Positions 8,423 through 17,801 are shown, numbered from the stretch's first letter. The stretch is 64,000 bases of DNA from Paenibacillus sp. SYP-B4298 (GCF_027627475.1 NZ_CP115484.1:5531001-5595000); one strand, 5' to 3'. Notes: generated from the letters alone by a model not told the origin. Translations and numbers: made by a program.

Positions 8423-9493
8423 CTAGCGGAACAGCTCCAGAGGGATGGAGAACTCAGGCATCCCCTCTGAATAAGGAGTGTACTCATACAGGGAGAAAAA
8501 GACGATAATTTTGTCGCCGCGCAGGTAGAAGCCCTGGTCGTCGCTGATCGTCTCGAACGGCTCCAGCATGTCGTAGCCGCGTTTTGTCAGCTCCTGCTTG
8601 ATCTGAGTATTGATGATCTGCTTGTATCGGCTGTTATTAAGCGCAGCCTCTTGCAGTGTCAGCACCTTGCCGCTGTTCAGGTCGAAGGTGTACCCTTGCT
8701 TGCCGTAATTGCCATGAGCGCCACCTGTAAATTCATAATGATCAAAGACGATGCTCAGCTTGCCGTCCTGATTGTACGTAATGGTGTAGTTAACATCATA
8801 ATACAACTGCGTGCCTTCGATCAGATCGATACTGCTGCTCTGTGCGAACAGCTCCTTGCCTGCTTGCTCAAATTCCTTGGCTTGCTTCTCCAGGAAGCTG
8901 TTGATCTTGCCCTGTGCCTCCGGCTCGCTCATGCCGCTTAGCTGCGGGTATTGAATGGCAAAATGGCGGTCAGATGTCGAATGATCGATGTCCTTGTTGC
9001 TAAGGATGAGTGAGTTTTCCACAATCGGATTGATGGTGATCAACTGCTCCTTATGATTGTACACGATCTCATAGCCCATCTGCTCCAGAAGGAAGCGGAG
9101 CGGAAGGTAAGCGGAGCCGTTCTTGACGATGACCGGTTTGCCGCTTATCCTGTGTCCGTTCACTTTGAATTCGGTGCTCTGATCCTGCATTGTTATGGTC
9201 TTGGTCGGACTGCTGGTCGTAATAATCTTCGTCTTGCTATCCCAGGTTGTGGTCAGCCCGAGTTCATCAGCCAAGAACCGCAGGCCAATATAAGTGTCGC
9301 CTTCCGCAGATACTCCTCCGGGCACCTGCAGCGTCTTTCCGTCTACCTTGATCATGAGTATTTTGCTTGTCCAGGCGGCAGCAGTCGAGGCGGCATTGGT
9401 CGGACTAGCCGCAAGCGGCAAGGTGGCGGTGCCAAGCAGAAGCGCTGCGGCAAGCGGCGCAGCGATCCATGTCCATGGTTTGCTTCGTTTCAC
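8423..9493 (-). CDS. Secreted stalk-domain protein with DUF4163/DUF3298 (RsiV/PdaC-like) C-terminus
   Basis: An exported protein of about 356 residues. A signal peptide (to about residue 30) is followed by paired stalk motifs (YIGLRFLADELGL and YLPLRFLLEQMGYEI, about 65-155). A DUF4163/DUF3298-type region follows (about 170-355), with the diagnostic FTGGAHGNYGKQGYTFDLNSGKVL and a C-terminal SIPLELFR. In family members this region is found in RsiV-like anti-sigma ectodomains and the PdaC N-terminus, where it binds wall or lysozyme-like ligands. No transmembrane helix or catalytic domain follows. I prefer the GTG at 9493, preceded by AAGGAAG, over the GTG at 9508. Confidence 0.85.
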   Translation of the reverse strand: MKRSKPWTWIAAPLAAALLLGTATLPLAASPTNAASTAAAWTSKILMIKVDGKTLQVPGGVSAEGDTYIGLRFLADELGLTTTWDSKTKIITTSSPTKTITMQDQSTEFKVNGHRISGKPVIVKNGSAYLPLRFLLEQMGYEIVYNHKEQLITINPIVENSLILSNKDIDHSTSDRHFAIQYPQLSGMSEPEAQGKINSFLEKQAKEFEQAGKELFAQSSSIDLIEGTQLYYDVNYTITYNQDGKLSIVFDHYEFTGGAHGNYGKQGYTFDLNSGKVLTLQEAALNNSRYKQIINTQIKQELTKRGYDMLEPFETISDDQGFYLRGDKIIVFFSLYEYTPYSEGMPEFSIPLELFR

Positions 9494-9725
9494 AGTTCTT
9501 CCTTGCACTGTCGGTCACGCTCCTTGTTGTCTTGAATATTGGGGGGGCAAGACGGTATTGATCTCTACATGAAAAGAGACGTAGCTGCGGCGCACAAGGT
9601 TCATAGGGTTGGTTCTTCATAGGAAGCCGCGGGCGTCCTGTTGATCTGTCTCCATCATAGCTAAAGTCGGCGCTCAGAGCAATCTTGCCGCACGTACCCC
9701 TTGCGCCAATGCCATGCGGACAGTG

Positions 9726-9764
9726 CAAAGAGCCAAGGGGGGACGATGCCCTTCCCTTGGCTCT
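9726..9764 (-). terminator. Terminator downstream of the 9815-10213 gene
   Basis: On the minus strand an eleven-pair stem (AGAGCCAAGGG/CCCTTGGCTCT) is followed by a short T-run. The 320-base gap 9494-9814 otherwise contains only the upstream region of the DUF3298 gene, where I found no clear promoter. Confidence 0.7.
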
Positions 9765-9814
9765 GCTTGATGCTTGCAACGTGTTCTCTCGTAAGCTGCC
9801 GCTGCTGGCGCAGG

Positions 9815-10213
9815 CTAAGCGTATACGGAGGCGGAGATGGTGATTGGGCCGTTGGCTGTGGCCAGTGCAACTGTCGAACGGCCGAAGAGCTGGATGACAT
9901 GATGGCCTACCGGGACATTGGTCAGGATCGTCTGGAAGGCTGTCGTATCGCTCTGGGTAGCGGTGGTGACACTCTGGAAGGCGGAGCCCGAAGGGATTCC
10001 ATCGACCGTTACGGTGTAGACGAGAGAAGTAGGAGCAGCATTAATGGAACCGATGGTTGATAGGATCTCCAGGAAATTAGTCGGCTGGGCCACATAGATG
10101 CCCAGTGTGACCAGCAGCGTATCTACGCCTACTGGAAGATTAACTGCCGGTGGGACAGGAAGGCCTGCCTGGTTCCCGACAAGACCACGGTTATAGTTGA
10201 TCAAGGTTGGCAT
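9815..10213 (-). CDS. Small beta-rich protein, possibly spore surface
   Basis: A 132-residue protein I do not recognise with certainty. It starts MPTLINYNRGLVGNQAG with no signal peptide. It is rich in Thr, Ser, Val and Ala, almost free of charge and Cys, and shows alternating beta-strand patterns (LLVTLGIYVAQ, LVYTVTVDGIP, HHVIQLFGRSTVAL, ITISASVYA). Single-domain beta-sandwich proteins of this composition occur on the exosporium of spore formers, so a spore-surface role is an inference only. A GAGAGATT ribosome site precedes the ATG. It stands alone between two terminator-like hairpins. Confidence 0.7.
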   Translation of the reverse strand: MPTLINYNRGLVGNQAGLPVPPAVNLPVGVDTLLVTLGIYVAQPTNFLEILSTIGSINAAPTSLVYTVTVDGIPSGSAFQSVTTATQSDTTAFQTILTNVPVGHHVIQLFGRSTVALATANGPITISASVYA

Positions 10214-10394
10214 GGGTAATCTCTCCTTTCGTTGGGGGATGCTATATTCTATGAGAGATTAGTAGGGGTGGTATGGATGAATAGCTGTACAAGCCTTAAT
10301 TCCCACGCTTGTCCCTGCGATTGTGCGCTTGCAGCTCCGGCAACTAGCGGTCGGGGCGATGCCGGTGGCCTCGTCAGATTAGTGAGAACGCCAG

Positions 10395-10423
10395 ACAGAC
10401 CTGATCGGAGCGATCAGGTCTGT
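10395..10423. other. Strong 13-bp palindromic hairpin
   Basis: ACAGACCTGATCG and CGATCAGGTCTGT pair perfectly around a three-base loop (GAG). There is no T-run on either side, so it may be a terminator for the hydrolase gene (minus) or a protein-binding palindrome. Confidence 0.5.
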
Positions 10424-10483
10424 TACGACAATTCGTTAGCGGTTGCTATGGCAGGTCAAGCCTTCTGTAGCAGGGTGTGCGGG

Positions 10484-12127
10484 CTATTTTGAGGTATCCG
10501 ACGAGTTATTAATAAATGCGGCCATGTCTTGAATGAGCTGGAAGGACACATTGGCTGGCTCGTAATATTCGCTGCCGACGGATAAGCCCTTATATTCTGC
10601 AAGCAGATGGTTCACATTCGGATAGGACTTGAAGGTGACATCGGTGCGATCCTTCAACGCATCCTTCCAGGCAGTGAGCTCCTTCAACGGCACCTGCCAG
10701 TCGTTCTCACCTTGCAGCACGAGCAGCCGACCCTTCTGGCTGGCGGCCGTCTCCGCTGCTTTGTAGTCACGCAGCGCGTACCACCAGTAGGCAGGCTGCA
10801 GCGGGAACTGAGCGGGTAGCTTGTCGGTGGAATATTGGCGGTCGTTGATCACGTCGACAGCAGATTGCCAGAACTGCAGCGACTGCTCCTGAGCAGCAAT
10901 CGTCTCTGCTGGCAGCTTCAACTGCTTGAGGCGTGCCAGCAGCTCCTGCTGCTGCTCTGCGAGCAAGTCCTGGAATCGTCCAGCCGGAGCTGATAGTATG
11001 ATGGAGCCAGCGATGCTGCCGCTTCGGTCTGCCTCGACAATAAGTGGGACAGCGAAGCCGCCTTGGCTGTGACCTGCGACATAGATGCGGCTGCTGTCAA
11101 TCCCTGGCGTGTTAGCAAGCAACTGGACAGCGGCAAGCGCATCCTGAACGGTCTCCTCCTGAATGGTGATCTTCTGGTTGGACGACATCTTGACGGTATG
11201 CTCATACGTGACCTTGTCATATTGCAGTACCGCGATCTGCTGACTTGCGAGACCGACGGCCAGGTCACGGAATACCTTGGCGCTTCCGATCGAGGAATCA
11301 CGGTCATGCGGCCCTGAGCCGTGCACGAGCACAACAGCCGGGAATGGACCGGTCCCCTTTGGCAGCGTCAGCGTGCCCGGCAAGGCCATGGAGCCATCGC
11401 CAAGCTTGATCTCTTGTTGGGTATAATTGCCCTGATCATAATCGGGCTTCTGATACTTGCTTGGCACCGATGGCACGAGATTGAAATCATCCACCAGTCC
11501 GTCCTTATCTACACGAATCGTGAAGACAAAGGCTGTCTTGGCCGACTTGTACGTAATGGCCGTGTTGGTGTGCACGCTATTGCTGGTAGTCTCGCGCCCA
11601 AGCTCCTGCTCCGGCTTGCCCAGATATTGCTCGAAGCCGCCCCACATGGTGCCGAGCTGCTGAGCCGAGCCGATGGCTTGCTTCATCGCAGGACTTAATG
11701 TTGCATAGGCTGAGGCGGTATCGCCTGCAAGCAACGCCGCAGCCAGCCGGGACGCGGCGTCCTGCTGCCCGGCCTCGTTAAAGGCGCGGGCGAGCAGGTC
11801 GGCCGGGATATGGGTCTGATGCTTCACAACGTGCAAGGGCTCCCCAATCTCGAAGGGCTGTCCATTCAGTTGGGCTCTGCCCTCGGCGATGAATAGCACT
11901 AGCTTGCTGTCTCCCAGTGTGACTGTTGCGGTACGCGTAGCTTCATCCCAGGTGACCGTTGCTCCGATCTGCGCGGCTGCAGGTCGCAGCGGAATGCCCT
12001 GAGCCACAGAGGCAGCCGCAGTGTTCAGGATGGGAGCAGCCCCGAAGGCGGGGGCGGATGCAGTCAGCAGAGCTACAGCGAGCGACAATGCTGCGGTCTT
12101 GCGCAGCATACGGGAATAGTTGTTCAT
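10484..12127 (-). CDS. Secreted alpha/beta hydrolase with stalk and DUF3887 domains
   Basis: A 547-residue exported enzyme in four parts: signal peptide (1-30), one stalk-like motif (about 35-105), a DUF3887-like region (about 115-215), and an alpha/beta hydrolase (about 240-540). The hydrolase has an oxyanion HGSGPHDRD, a nucleophile elbow GHSQGG, an acid in ENDWQVP and a catalytic His in VNHLL. Family members are esterases or acylpeptidase-like enzymes; the substrate is unknown. The true start is the ATG at 12127, nine bases after GGAGAGGAG. A TTG at 12145 lies on that ribosome site and is unlikely. It sits 71 bases after the chemotaxis receptor on the same strand and may share its transcript. 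Confidence 0.9.
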   Translation of the reverse strand: MNNYSRMLRKTAALSLAVALLTASAPAFGAAPILNTAAASVAQGIPLRPAAAQIGATVTWDEATRTATVTLGDSKLVLFIAEGRAQLNGQPFEIGEPLHVVKHQTHIPADLLARAFNEAGQQDAASRLAAALLAGDTASAYATLSPAMKQAIGSAQQLGTMWGGFEQYLGKPEQELGRETTSNSVHTNTAITYKSAKTAFVFTIRVDKDGLVDDFNLVPSVPSKYQKPDYDQGNYTQQEIKLGDGSMALPGTLTLPKGTGPFPAVVLVHGSGPHDRDSSIGSAKVFRDLAVGLASQQIAVLQYDKVTYEHTVKMSSNQKITIQEETVQDALAAVQLLANTPGIDSSRIYVAGHSQGGFAVPLIVEADRSGSIAGSIILSAPAGRFQDLLAEQQQELLARLKQLKLPAETIAAQEQSLQFWQSAVDVINDRQYSTDKLPAQFPLQPAYWWYALRDYKAAETAASQKGRLLVLQGENDWQVPLKELTAWKDALKDRTDVTFKSYPNVNHLLAEYKGLSVGSEYYEPANVSFQLIQDMAAFINNSSDTSK

Positions 12128-12198
12128 TATGGAACTCCTCTCCAAATTAACTTATACGTAGTACGTTTGAAAGAGCATAAAGTTCCAAATTAAAAAGC

Positions 12199-13983
12199 CT
12201 AAACTTTAAATAACGAAGTCTGCTCCTGCAGGAGCGAGGAGCTCTGCTTCAAATTCTGAGATAGCTCGCTCAGCTCATTCGATGCGTGCAATTGTCGGGT
12301 GGCGAGCCCACTCATGGTGTTCATCTTTCCATTCACATCTGTAGAAGTCGATACCAGATTATCTACGGATTCGACGATCAGGTTCATGCCGCGGCTAATC
12401 TCTCCGATGGCAGCAGAGATGTCTGTCATCTGTTCGGACAGAATCCCCGACTGCGTCTCTAACTGCTCAAAGGTTGAGCTAGCGTGCTCGCCAGCCTCCC
12501 TGGTCTGCAAAATGACTGCGTTGAAGGCGGACATCCGTTGGGCGCTTTGCTCCAAATCCTGCCGGGTCAGATGCAGCTCGGCGGATATATTGCGAGCAAT
12601 CTCGTCCGTCTGGGTAGACAGCTTGCGGATCTCCTCGGCGACGACTGCAAAGCCGCGCCCGTGCTCGCCTGCTCGCGCCGACTCAATCGAAGCGTTGAGC
12701 GAGAGGAGATTGGTTTGCTGGTTAATATCCTGTATGCCGGCCAGGAAGCTGCTAATTTGCCCATACCGTTCCTGTGTCGTGCGGAAGGAGGCGATCAGAG
12801 AGGCAAACTGCTCGATCGTCTCATGTACCTGCGTCATCACCGTATTCATCCGCTGCAGGCCGGTCTGCGCCGATTGGCGCATCTGCTGCATATCCTCATT
12901 AATCTGTTGGCTGGAGGCGTCAATCTGCTGAGAGCTTGCGGACACCTGCTCCGTAATGGAGGAGATGGAGGCTGTCTCGTCATGCTGGGATTGAAGCAGC
13001 GTCTGGCTGTGGTCGACCCCGTCCTTGACCTCCTCGGACATATTCTTGTTCTGCTTCGATTGCCCATCCATCGCTTCCGAGATACGCAGCACCTCCTGAC
13101 TGACATGATGAGTAGACCGGACCGTCTGGCGCAGATTATTCCCCATCTCCTGCAGCATCTGGTCGATGGCGCCAAATTCATTGTTTCGGGAATAGCTGTC
13201 GGCATAGGTAAAGTCGTTGTCCTTGTAAGCATTGATTCGCCACGTGATGCTGCGCAGGCCGCGCCGGATGTTCATAGCCACCCGGTATGACATCAGGAAA
13301 GGCAGAATGGCGAGGACAATAATGTTGACAATGATGACGACAGTCGTCATGTCCACCCGGTCGGACAGCGCCTGCTTCGTAACGGCTATATCATTCGTGA
13401 AGCGCTCGTCCAGCTTTTCTGTAGAATACTGCAGCATCACGGTATAGGTTTGCAGCAGACTCTGCAGCAGATCACGCTTATCGAATTCACTCATATTGGT
13501 GTCGATCTTCTCATGAATGCTGACCAGATTATTGTAAGCCATCTGAATGACGTTAATCTGCCCAGAGTATTTATGCATCCCGTCTTCAGCGATGAACTGC
13601 TCGTCCAGTGCCTGGAAGTCCTGCGCTAGATTATCCAGCTTCTTGGGAATCGCCTCAAGCGTCTGTTGTATGTAGGTTTCGCGGGAGTTGTCCGATTCGG
13701 GGCCGGAACCCGTGCCGTGAATCAGAGACACCATATACAGCATCGTCTGGAGCATGCTGTTGCTAATCTCGCGATAGCTGCCCTCCCGCTCCGCCAGCAG
13801 GTTGGTTACCTCAATATCGTCTGAAACCACCCGATTGAGCGTAGTGATGGTGATGCCGGATGCGATGTTGACCACGGTGATGATGCTCACGACGACAATC
13901 AATTGTTTGACGATGCCGCCACTGAACATGAGGGAAACGCGGGGAAGCTTGAACTTGCTGAATGTTGCGGTGTTAACTTTCAT
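12199..13983 (-). CDS. Methyl-accepting chemotaxis protein
   Basis: A 594-residue membrane receptor. A first transmembrane helix (about 25-50) is followed by an extracellular four-helix-type sensor region (about 50-205), then a second helix ([17 protein letters not shown], about 213-230), HAMP, and a long cytoplasmic coiled coil. The signalling tip reads [24 protein letters not shown] (split here: [10 protein letters not shown], then [16 protein letters not shown]), which is the CheA/CheW contact. The ATG at 13983 follows AAGGAG; the longer frame starting at 14025 is less likely. The mRNA leader carries a c-di-GMP-I riboswitch and terminator, so receptor level should follow c-di-GMP. Confidence 0.93.
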   Translation of the reverse strand: MKVNTATFSKFKLPRVSLMFSGGIVKQLIVVVSIITVVNIASGITITTLNRVVSDDIEVTNLLAEREGSYREISNSMLQTMLYMVSLIHGTGSGPESDNSRETYIQQTLEAIPKKLDNLAQDFQALDEQFIAEDGMHKYSGQINVIQMAYNNLVSIHEKIDTNMSEFDKRDLLQSLLQTYTVMLQYSTEKLDERFTNDIAVTKQALSDRVDMTTVVIIVNIIVLAILPFLMSYRVAMNIRRGLRSITWRINAYKDNDFTYADSYSRNNEFGAIDQMLQEMGNNLRQTVRSTHHVSQEVLRISEAMDGQSKQNKNMSEEVKDGVDHSQTLLQSQHDETASISSITEQVSASSQQIDASSQQINEDMQQMRQSAQTGLQRMNTVMTQVHETIEQFASLIASFRTTQERYGQISSFLAGIQDINQQTNLLSLNASIESARAGEHGRGFAVVAEEIRKLSTQTDEIARNISAELHLTRQDLEQSAQRMSAFNAVILQTREAGEHASSTFEQLETQSGILSEQMTDISAAIGEISRGMNLIVESVDNLVSTSTDVNGKMNTMSGLATRQLHASNELSELSQNLKQSSSLLQEQTSLFKV

Positions 13984-14027
13984 TTTCTCCACTCCTTCGA
14001 TGAACCCCGAGGAAAGGACAGACATGC

Positions 14028-14081
14028 AAAAAAGCCACCCGGAAAAGGATAGCTATGCGTCAATCTCGCACTCGGCAGCCT
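14028..14081 (-). terminator. Riboswitch-controlled terminator
   Basis: On the minus strand AGGCTGCC (14074-14081) can pair along its full length, with wobbles, with GGGTGGCTT, which runs into six T (14028-14033). The 5' arm is the closing strand of the c-di-GMP aptamer, so aptamer folding and termination appear mutually exclusive. Several pairs are G-U, so the stem is modest. Confidence 0.55.
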
Positions 14082-14156
14082 GGCGACCGTAGCAGCATTC
14101 CCCTTAGGCCCATGGCTTTGCGTACATGCCTTTCGGCATGCTTGCCCTTTTCAGTT
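14072..14156 (-). ncRNA. Cyclic-di-GMP-I (GEMM) riboswitch
   Basis: Minus-strand sequence carries the GEMM-I landmarks in order: AAAGGGCAAGC, a helix capped by a GAAA tetraloop (ATGCCGAAAGGCAT), the invariant ACGCAAAGCCA, GGGCCTAAG (tetraloop-receptor strand), a second helix with CTACGG, and CGCCAGGCTGCCG closing P1. It lies in the roughly 315-base leader of the chemotaxis receptor. Ligand binding should keep the P1 3' strand from forming the downstream terminator, which predicts an ON switch. The family call is firm from the conserved core. The direction of control is inference. Confidence 0.92.
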
Positions 14157-14305
14157 CAAGATATGTTCTCTATATGCCCAACGGTAACGGTACGTCGACC
14201 TGAGCCTGTCCGCTCCTGTCTCTGCTGACCCCGTCTCCTTGTCGTTCTGGCTGAATGCCTGGTTATTGCGAACGATCCAGGTAGCACCTAGTCAGCAATA
14301 CATAG

Positions 14306-14334
14306 ATTATACGAGAGTGTGCAAATTTTGTAAA
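14306..14334 (-). promoter_or_regulatory. Promoter of the riboswitch-chemotaxis receptor transcript
   Basis: On the minus strand TTTACA (14329-14334) is 17 bases from a perfect TATAAT (14306-14311). The transcript would start near 14299, leaving about 140 bases before the aptamer. That stretch (14157-14298) has no other feature I can name. It completes the 483-base gap 13984-14466. Confidence 0.75.
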
Positions 14335-14385
14335 TAGATGTCGGATCATGGCAGGTTCTCGCGCTTGTCATCAGCGGCCCAACAT

Positions 14386-14426
14386 GAAAAAACAGACGGA
14401 GCCGGATGGTTTCCGGCACCAGTCTG
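14386..14426 (-). terminator. Terminator of the sigma/anti-sigma operon
   Basis: CAGAC...GCCGGA pairs with TCCGGC...GTCTG around a small loop, followed on the minus strand by six T. It lies about 40 bases after the anti-sigma gene. Confidence 0.8.
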
Positions 14427-14466
14427 TTCTTCGGTCATTTCGGGAGGCGGCTTCCGGCCGCGCAGC

Positions 14467-15717
14467 TTATCGGGAAGCGGACAGCAGCTCGCCCGCTTCG
14501 TTCTTCCAGCGCTCGACATAGCTGCCGGTGGCCCACTGCATCATGATGATTGACTCGGCATCCTTGAGCTTCAGGGTAAGCGCCGGCTTATCGGCAAGCG
14601 CCGAGCCATTGAGATAGAAGGCGACCGTATCGTTGGTTACGACAGCCACGGTCTCACCTGCGGGGGAGGAATAAGCATCGGTTGCCTTGGGCACACGTTC
14701 CCAGATTTCCTCCCACGGGGCGCTCAGTCGGTCGAAGGATGCGACCTTCTCTGGCGGAGCGGCAGACAGCTCCCGCAGTTGCATTTCATTCGTTCCCTCG
14801 ACTAGAGCTTGTGCTGTCCAGCGTCCCGGCTTCCGCACCAGCGTCCACTGGCGGGGGCTGAGACCTATGATCCGGTCCGCGGAGAAGAAGTCGGTCAGCG
14901 GAATATTCAGCTCGGAGGCTGCCGCGAAGGCCAGCGTGCGGTTTACTGCGAGCTGTTCGATATTTTTGATCCAGACGTAGGAGCGCACACCGGCTGCTCC
15001 AGATCGGCTCTCCACCTGCTGCTCTACAGCCACATACCGGTTGCCCGCAAATGAGAGTCTCTCCATTGTGAGCGTGTCCTGCTGTGCGATATTGGAGGTC
15101 AGCTTGCTCTTGACATCGCCCGGACTCTGCTCCAGGCGCTTCGAATCAGAGGACTGCTTACCTGCCGGGGCAGCGGATAGAATCTGAACCTCCTTGCCGC
15201 CATGCGACTTCTTCTCGGTGTCAATCTCCCAGAAGCCCATCTTGTACGGCATCAATATTCCCTCACTGCTGGAGATTTCCTTCAGCTCCCCGTTGTCAGG
15301 CGCAACGAGCACGGTGCGGTACTCGCTATACGGGTAATGATCGCTATCTCCAGTGTGGTCAGACCGCAGGCCGATCAGCAGCGCTGACTTGAAGACCGGC
15401 TGCTGGTCAGGCACGCTGCCATCAGGGGTGACTCGCGCAGCGTTCCCCAGCTTCGGCTGCTCCGCCAGGGGGGCGCCCGGTTGGCCAGACCCAGCGTCAG
15501 GCAGCCCATTCGTCAGTACCAGGAGCAACACGAGCGCTGCAGCGGCAACTCCGCCCAGAAGCGGTGCGCGCAGCCAGGTGCGCGATCGCCGCGGCTGCTG
15601 CTCCTCCAGTTCGCTGACGCGTCGCAATATGGTTTCCTGTAGAGCCTTATCAAAACCACGATGCTTCAAAGGAGGGGCTTCAAGCGGTTTAAGCTTATCT
15701 TTATCGCTCGGATGCAT
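14467..15717 (-). CDS. Putative anti-sigma factor, single-pass membrane protein
   Basis: A 416-residue protein with a charged cytoplasmic N-terminus (about 1-50, including RRVSELEEQQPRRSR), one transmembrane helix (about 51-70, GGVAAAALVLLLVL) and a large extracytoplasmic domain with no family I recognise. It overlaps the ECF sigma gene by 17 bases, the usual sigma/anti-sigma layout. The N-terminal segment is therefore predicted to bind and hold the sigma factor. No zinc-binding HxxxCxxC motif is present, so it is not a ZAS-type anti-sigma. Function is inferred from position and topology. Confidence 0.75.
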   Translation of the reverse strand: MHPSDKDKLKPLEAPPLKHRGFDKALQETILRRVSELEEQQPRRSRTWLRAPLLGGVAAAALVLLLVLTNGLPDAGSGQPGAPLAEQPKLGNAARVTPDGSVPDQQPVFKSALLIGLRSDHTGDSDHYPYSEYRTVLVAPDNGELKEISSSEGILMPYKMGFWEIDTEKKSHGGKEVQILSAAPAGKQSSDSKRLEQSPGDVKSKLTSNIAQQDTLTMERLSFAGNRYVAVEQQVESRSGAAGVRSYVWIKNIEQLAVNRTLAFAAASELNIPLTDFFSADRIIGLSPRQWTLVRKPGRWTAQALVEGTNEMQLRELSAAPPEKVASFDRLSAPWEEIWERVPKATDAYSSPAGETVAVVTNDTVAFYLNGSALADKPALTLKLKDAESIIMMQWATGSYVERWKNEAGELLSASR

Positions 15718-16270
15718 GATGGTGTCGCTCCTTTATTTGGGATAGTTTCGTGCGTGCATGATGTAATCTGGACTTGACCGTGCCCTCGCTGACCTGAAGC
15801 ACCTCGGCAATCTCCTTGAGAGACAGTTGGTTGTGCGCATACAGGATCATGGCCTCGCGGTTTTTGGGCGGAAGCTGAAGCACCATATCCCACATCTCGC
15901 TGGTGGCCTCGGTCTGCAGCGCTTCCTGCTCGGCGGACAATCCGGTCTTCGAATCGCTTGCGAAGTAATCCACGAGCGTAATTCTGCGGAAGTAGGCAGA
16001 GCGCTTATAGTCCAGCACCGTATTGCGGGTAATCGTAAGCAGCCATGTTTTGATGGAGGCCTCGCTGCGGAAGGTGAAGAGGTTTTTGAATACCTTGATA
16101 AATACCTCCTGTGTAATATCGTCGGCAACCTCCCATTTGCGGGTCATGCTGTAGGCGTAGTTCCAGACATCCTTGCCGTAGGCAGTCATCAGCTCGTTAA
16201 GAATCTCGGTTTTATCTTCACTATCGTTCAGCGCTTTTAAGTAATCAAATTGGGTATCGGAACTCAACAC
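15701..16270 (-). CDS. ECF-family RNA polymerase sigma factor
   Basis: An extracytoplasmic-function sigma factor of about 189 residues. Region 2 spans about 25-95 with the -10 recognition block DDITQEVFIKVFKNL. Region 4 spans about 125-180 with LSLKEIAEVLQVSEGTVKSRLHHAR. It should direct RNA polymerase to envelope-stress-type promoters. The start is uncertain. AGAGGTGG is followed by GTG (16270) and TTG (16267), and a GTG at 16276 overlaps the ribosome site. The co-transcribed membrane protein is the likely anti-sigma. I did not identify an autoregulated promoter with confidence. Confidence 0.93.
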   Translation of the reverse strand: MLSSDTQFDYLKALNDSEDKTEILNELMTAYGKDVWNYAYSMTRKWEVADDITQEVFIKVFKNLFTFRSEASIKTWLLTITRNTVLDYKRSAYFRRITLVDYFASDSKTGLSAEQEALQTEATSEMWDMVLQLPPKNREAMILYAHNQLSLKEIAEVLQVSEGTVKSRLHHARTKLSQIKERHHHASER

Positions 16271-16439
16271 GGCCACCTCTATCTATAGACGATGTATTCG
16301 TCTTCTCGGTTCAATTATGAAGAATGAAATGGAGCGTACCTCTGGCAATGCCGCTTGCCCCTGTACTGATTATAGGCTAACAGGCAGCAAATTCAAAATA
16401 AGGAAGGAGGCGTTCCATCCATCTTCGAGAGGAGCCAAG

Positions 16440-17801
16440 CTACTGAAGCATGAAGCGGTATACCTCCATGGCGCGCGCCCGAGATGCCTTCAAGTCAACG
16501 ATTGCATCGGGCCTGGGAAGATGAATCTCACTGTCAGACAAGTGGCCAAGCTCCGGCAGCCAGCGGCGGATGTAGTGGCCATGTGGGTCATGGGCGGCAG
16601 ATTGAGAGCTTGGGTTCATAATGCGGAAGTAGGGAGCCGCATCATAGCCAAGGGAGGAGCTCCACAGCCAGCCCCCGCGGTTGAGGATATGGTCGTAATC
16701 CGACAACTGCAAGCGGAAATACTGTTCCCCGAGAGTAAAGGGACAGAGCAGGTTCTTCGTCAGAAACATCGCCGTCACCATGCGGAGACGATTAGGCATC
16801 TCGCCCGTCTGATTTAGCTGCGCCATAGCGGCATCGATGATCGGGATGCCTGTCCTGCCTTGCGACCAGGCAGCAAAGTGCGTCTCCTGCAGTGCGGAGA
16901 AGTCATACTGCTGCTCTAGTGTGAAAAATCGCTCATTATGAATCGCCTGATACAGATAAAAATCCCGCCATGCCAATTGGCGAATCCACGCTTCTCCGCC
17001 AGGCTGCAGAGACGCTGCCTCATAGGCCTCGCGGACGGAGAGAGCCCCGCTGTTCACATAGCGGGAGATGCCGCTAGTGCCTGGCTCGGCGAAGGCATCC
17101 CGGCTGCGGTCATAGTGATGCAGCCGCTCGTGGATGAAGCTCTGCAGAGCCTGTGCTCCGCTGTATACTGTCCGGCCGCCTGCCAGGACGCGCTGCCTGA
17201 CTGCAGAGCAGGCAGCCTGAATGGGAGCGGGCAAGCCGAAGGCTTCCAGCACACAGGCGTCCAGCTCAGCAACCGTATGCAATTGCTCCACCGAGATGCG
17301 CGCTTGTCCCGGGTAATGCTGCTGCATGAAGCTGCTCCACTTGCGGTAAAAGGGAGTGAATACCTTGTATGGCTCGCTGCGGCCTGCATAGTCCCGCAAC
17401 TGAGACAGTGGCGCAAGCGGCAGGTCATCCAGAAATACTGCGGGAATCGAACGACGGGTTGCCGCCTGTGTCAGTGCAGCATCCCGTTGCTTGGCGTAGG
17501 GTGTATAGTCAGCATGTGCGACGAGGCCTTGAACAGGGTAAGCATCCATTACGGCAGCGGCGACTGCGCTTGGCTGTCCCCAGAGTAGGTGCAGTGTCTG
17601 TCCCGCCTGGGCATAGGCATGCTCCAGCAGGACGGCGTGCTCCAGAAACTGCTGCCCACTATGTGCCACCAGCCGCTCGGCGGTGAGCAATTGCGGGTCG
17701 AGGATGAGCAGATGAATGCCGGGAAGTCCACGGCGATGAAGGGCGTCGAAGGCACGTAGATCGTAGGTTCGCAGATCCTTGCGGTGGATAAATACATACA
17801 T
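16440..17801 (-). CDS. phr: Deoxyribodipyrimidine photolyase
   Basis: A class I CPD photolyase/cryptochrome-family flavoprotein (453 residues) that uses light to split pyrimidine dimers. The N-terminal photolyase alpha/beta domain (about 1-130, HRKDLRTYDLRAF) would hold the antenna. The FAD domain (about 200-450) has GISRYVNSGALSVRE, QLAWRDFYLYQ, GIPIIDAAMAQLNQTGEMPNR (short form PIIDAAMAQL), LLCPFTLGEQYF and ILNRGGWLWSSSLGYDAAPYFRIMNP (electron-transfer Trp region). The DYDHILN block takes the place of DGDxAxN. The frame begins MYVFIHRK, and GGAGGAGTAACG precedes it. It is single-gene and convergent to nothing nearby. Confidence 0.93.
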   Translation of the reverse strand: MYVFIHRKDLRTYDLRAFDALHRRGLPGIHLLILDPQLLTAERLVAHSGQQFLEHAVLLEHAYAQAGQTLHLLWGQPSAVAAAVMDAYPVQGLVAHADYTPYAKQRDAALTQAATRRSIPAVFLDDLPLAPLSQLRDYAGRSEPYKVFTPFYRKWSSFMQQHYPGQARISVEQLHTVAELDACVLEAFGLPAPIQAACSAVRQRVLAGGRTVYSGAQALQSFIHERLHHYDRSRDAFAEPGTSGISRYVNSGALSVREAYEAASLQPGGEAWIRQLAWRDFYLYQAIHNERFFTLEQQYDFSALQETHFAAWSQGRTGIPIIDAAMAQLNQTGEMPNRLRMVTAMFLTKNLLCPFTLGEQYFRLQLSDYDHILNRGGWLWSSSLGYDAAPYFRIMNPSSQSAAHDPHGHYIRRWLPELGHLSDSEIHLPRPDAIVDLKASRARAMEVYRFMLQ

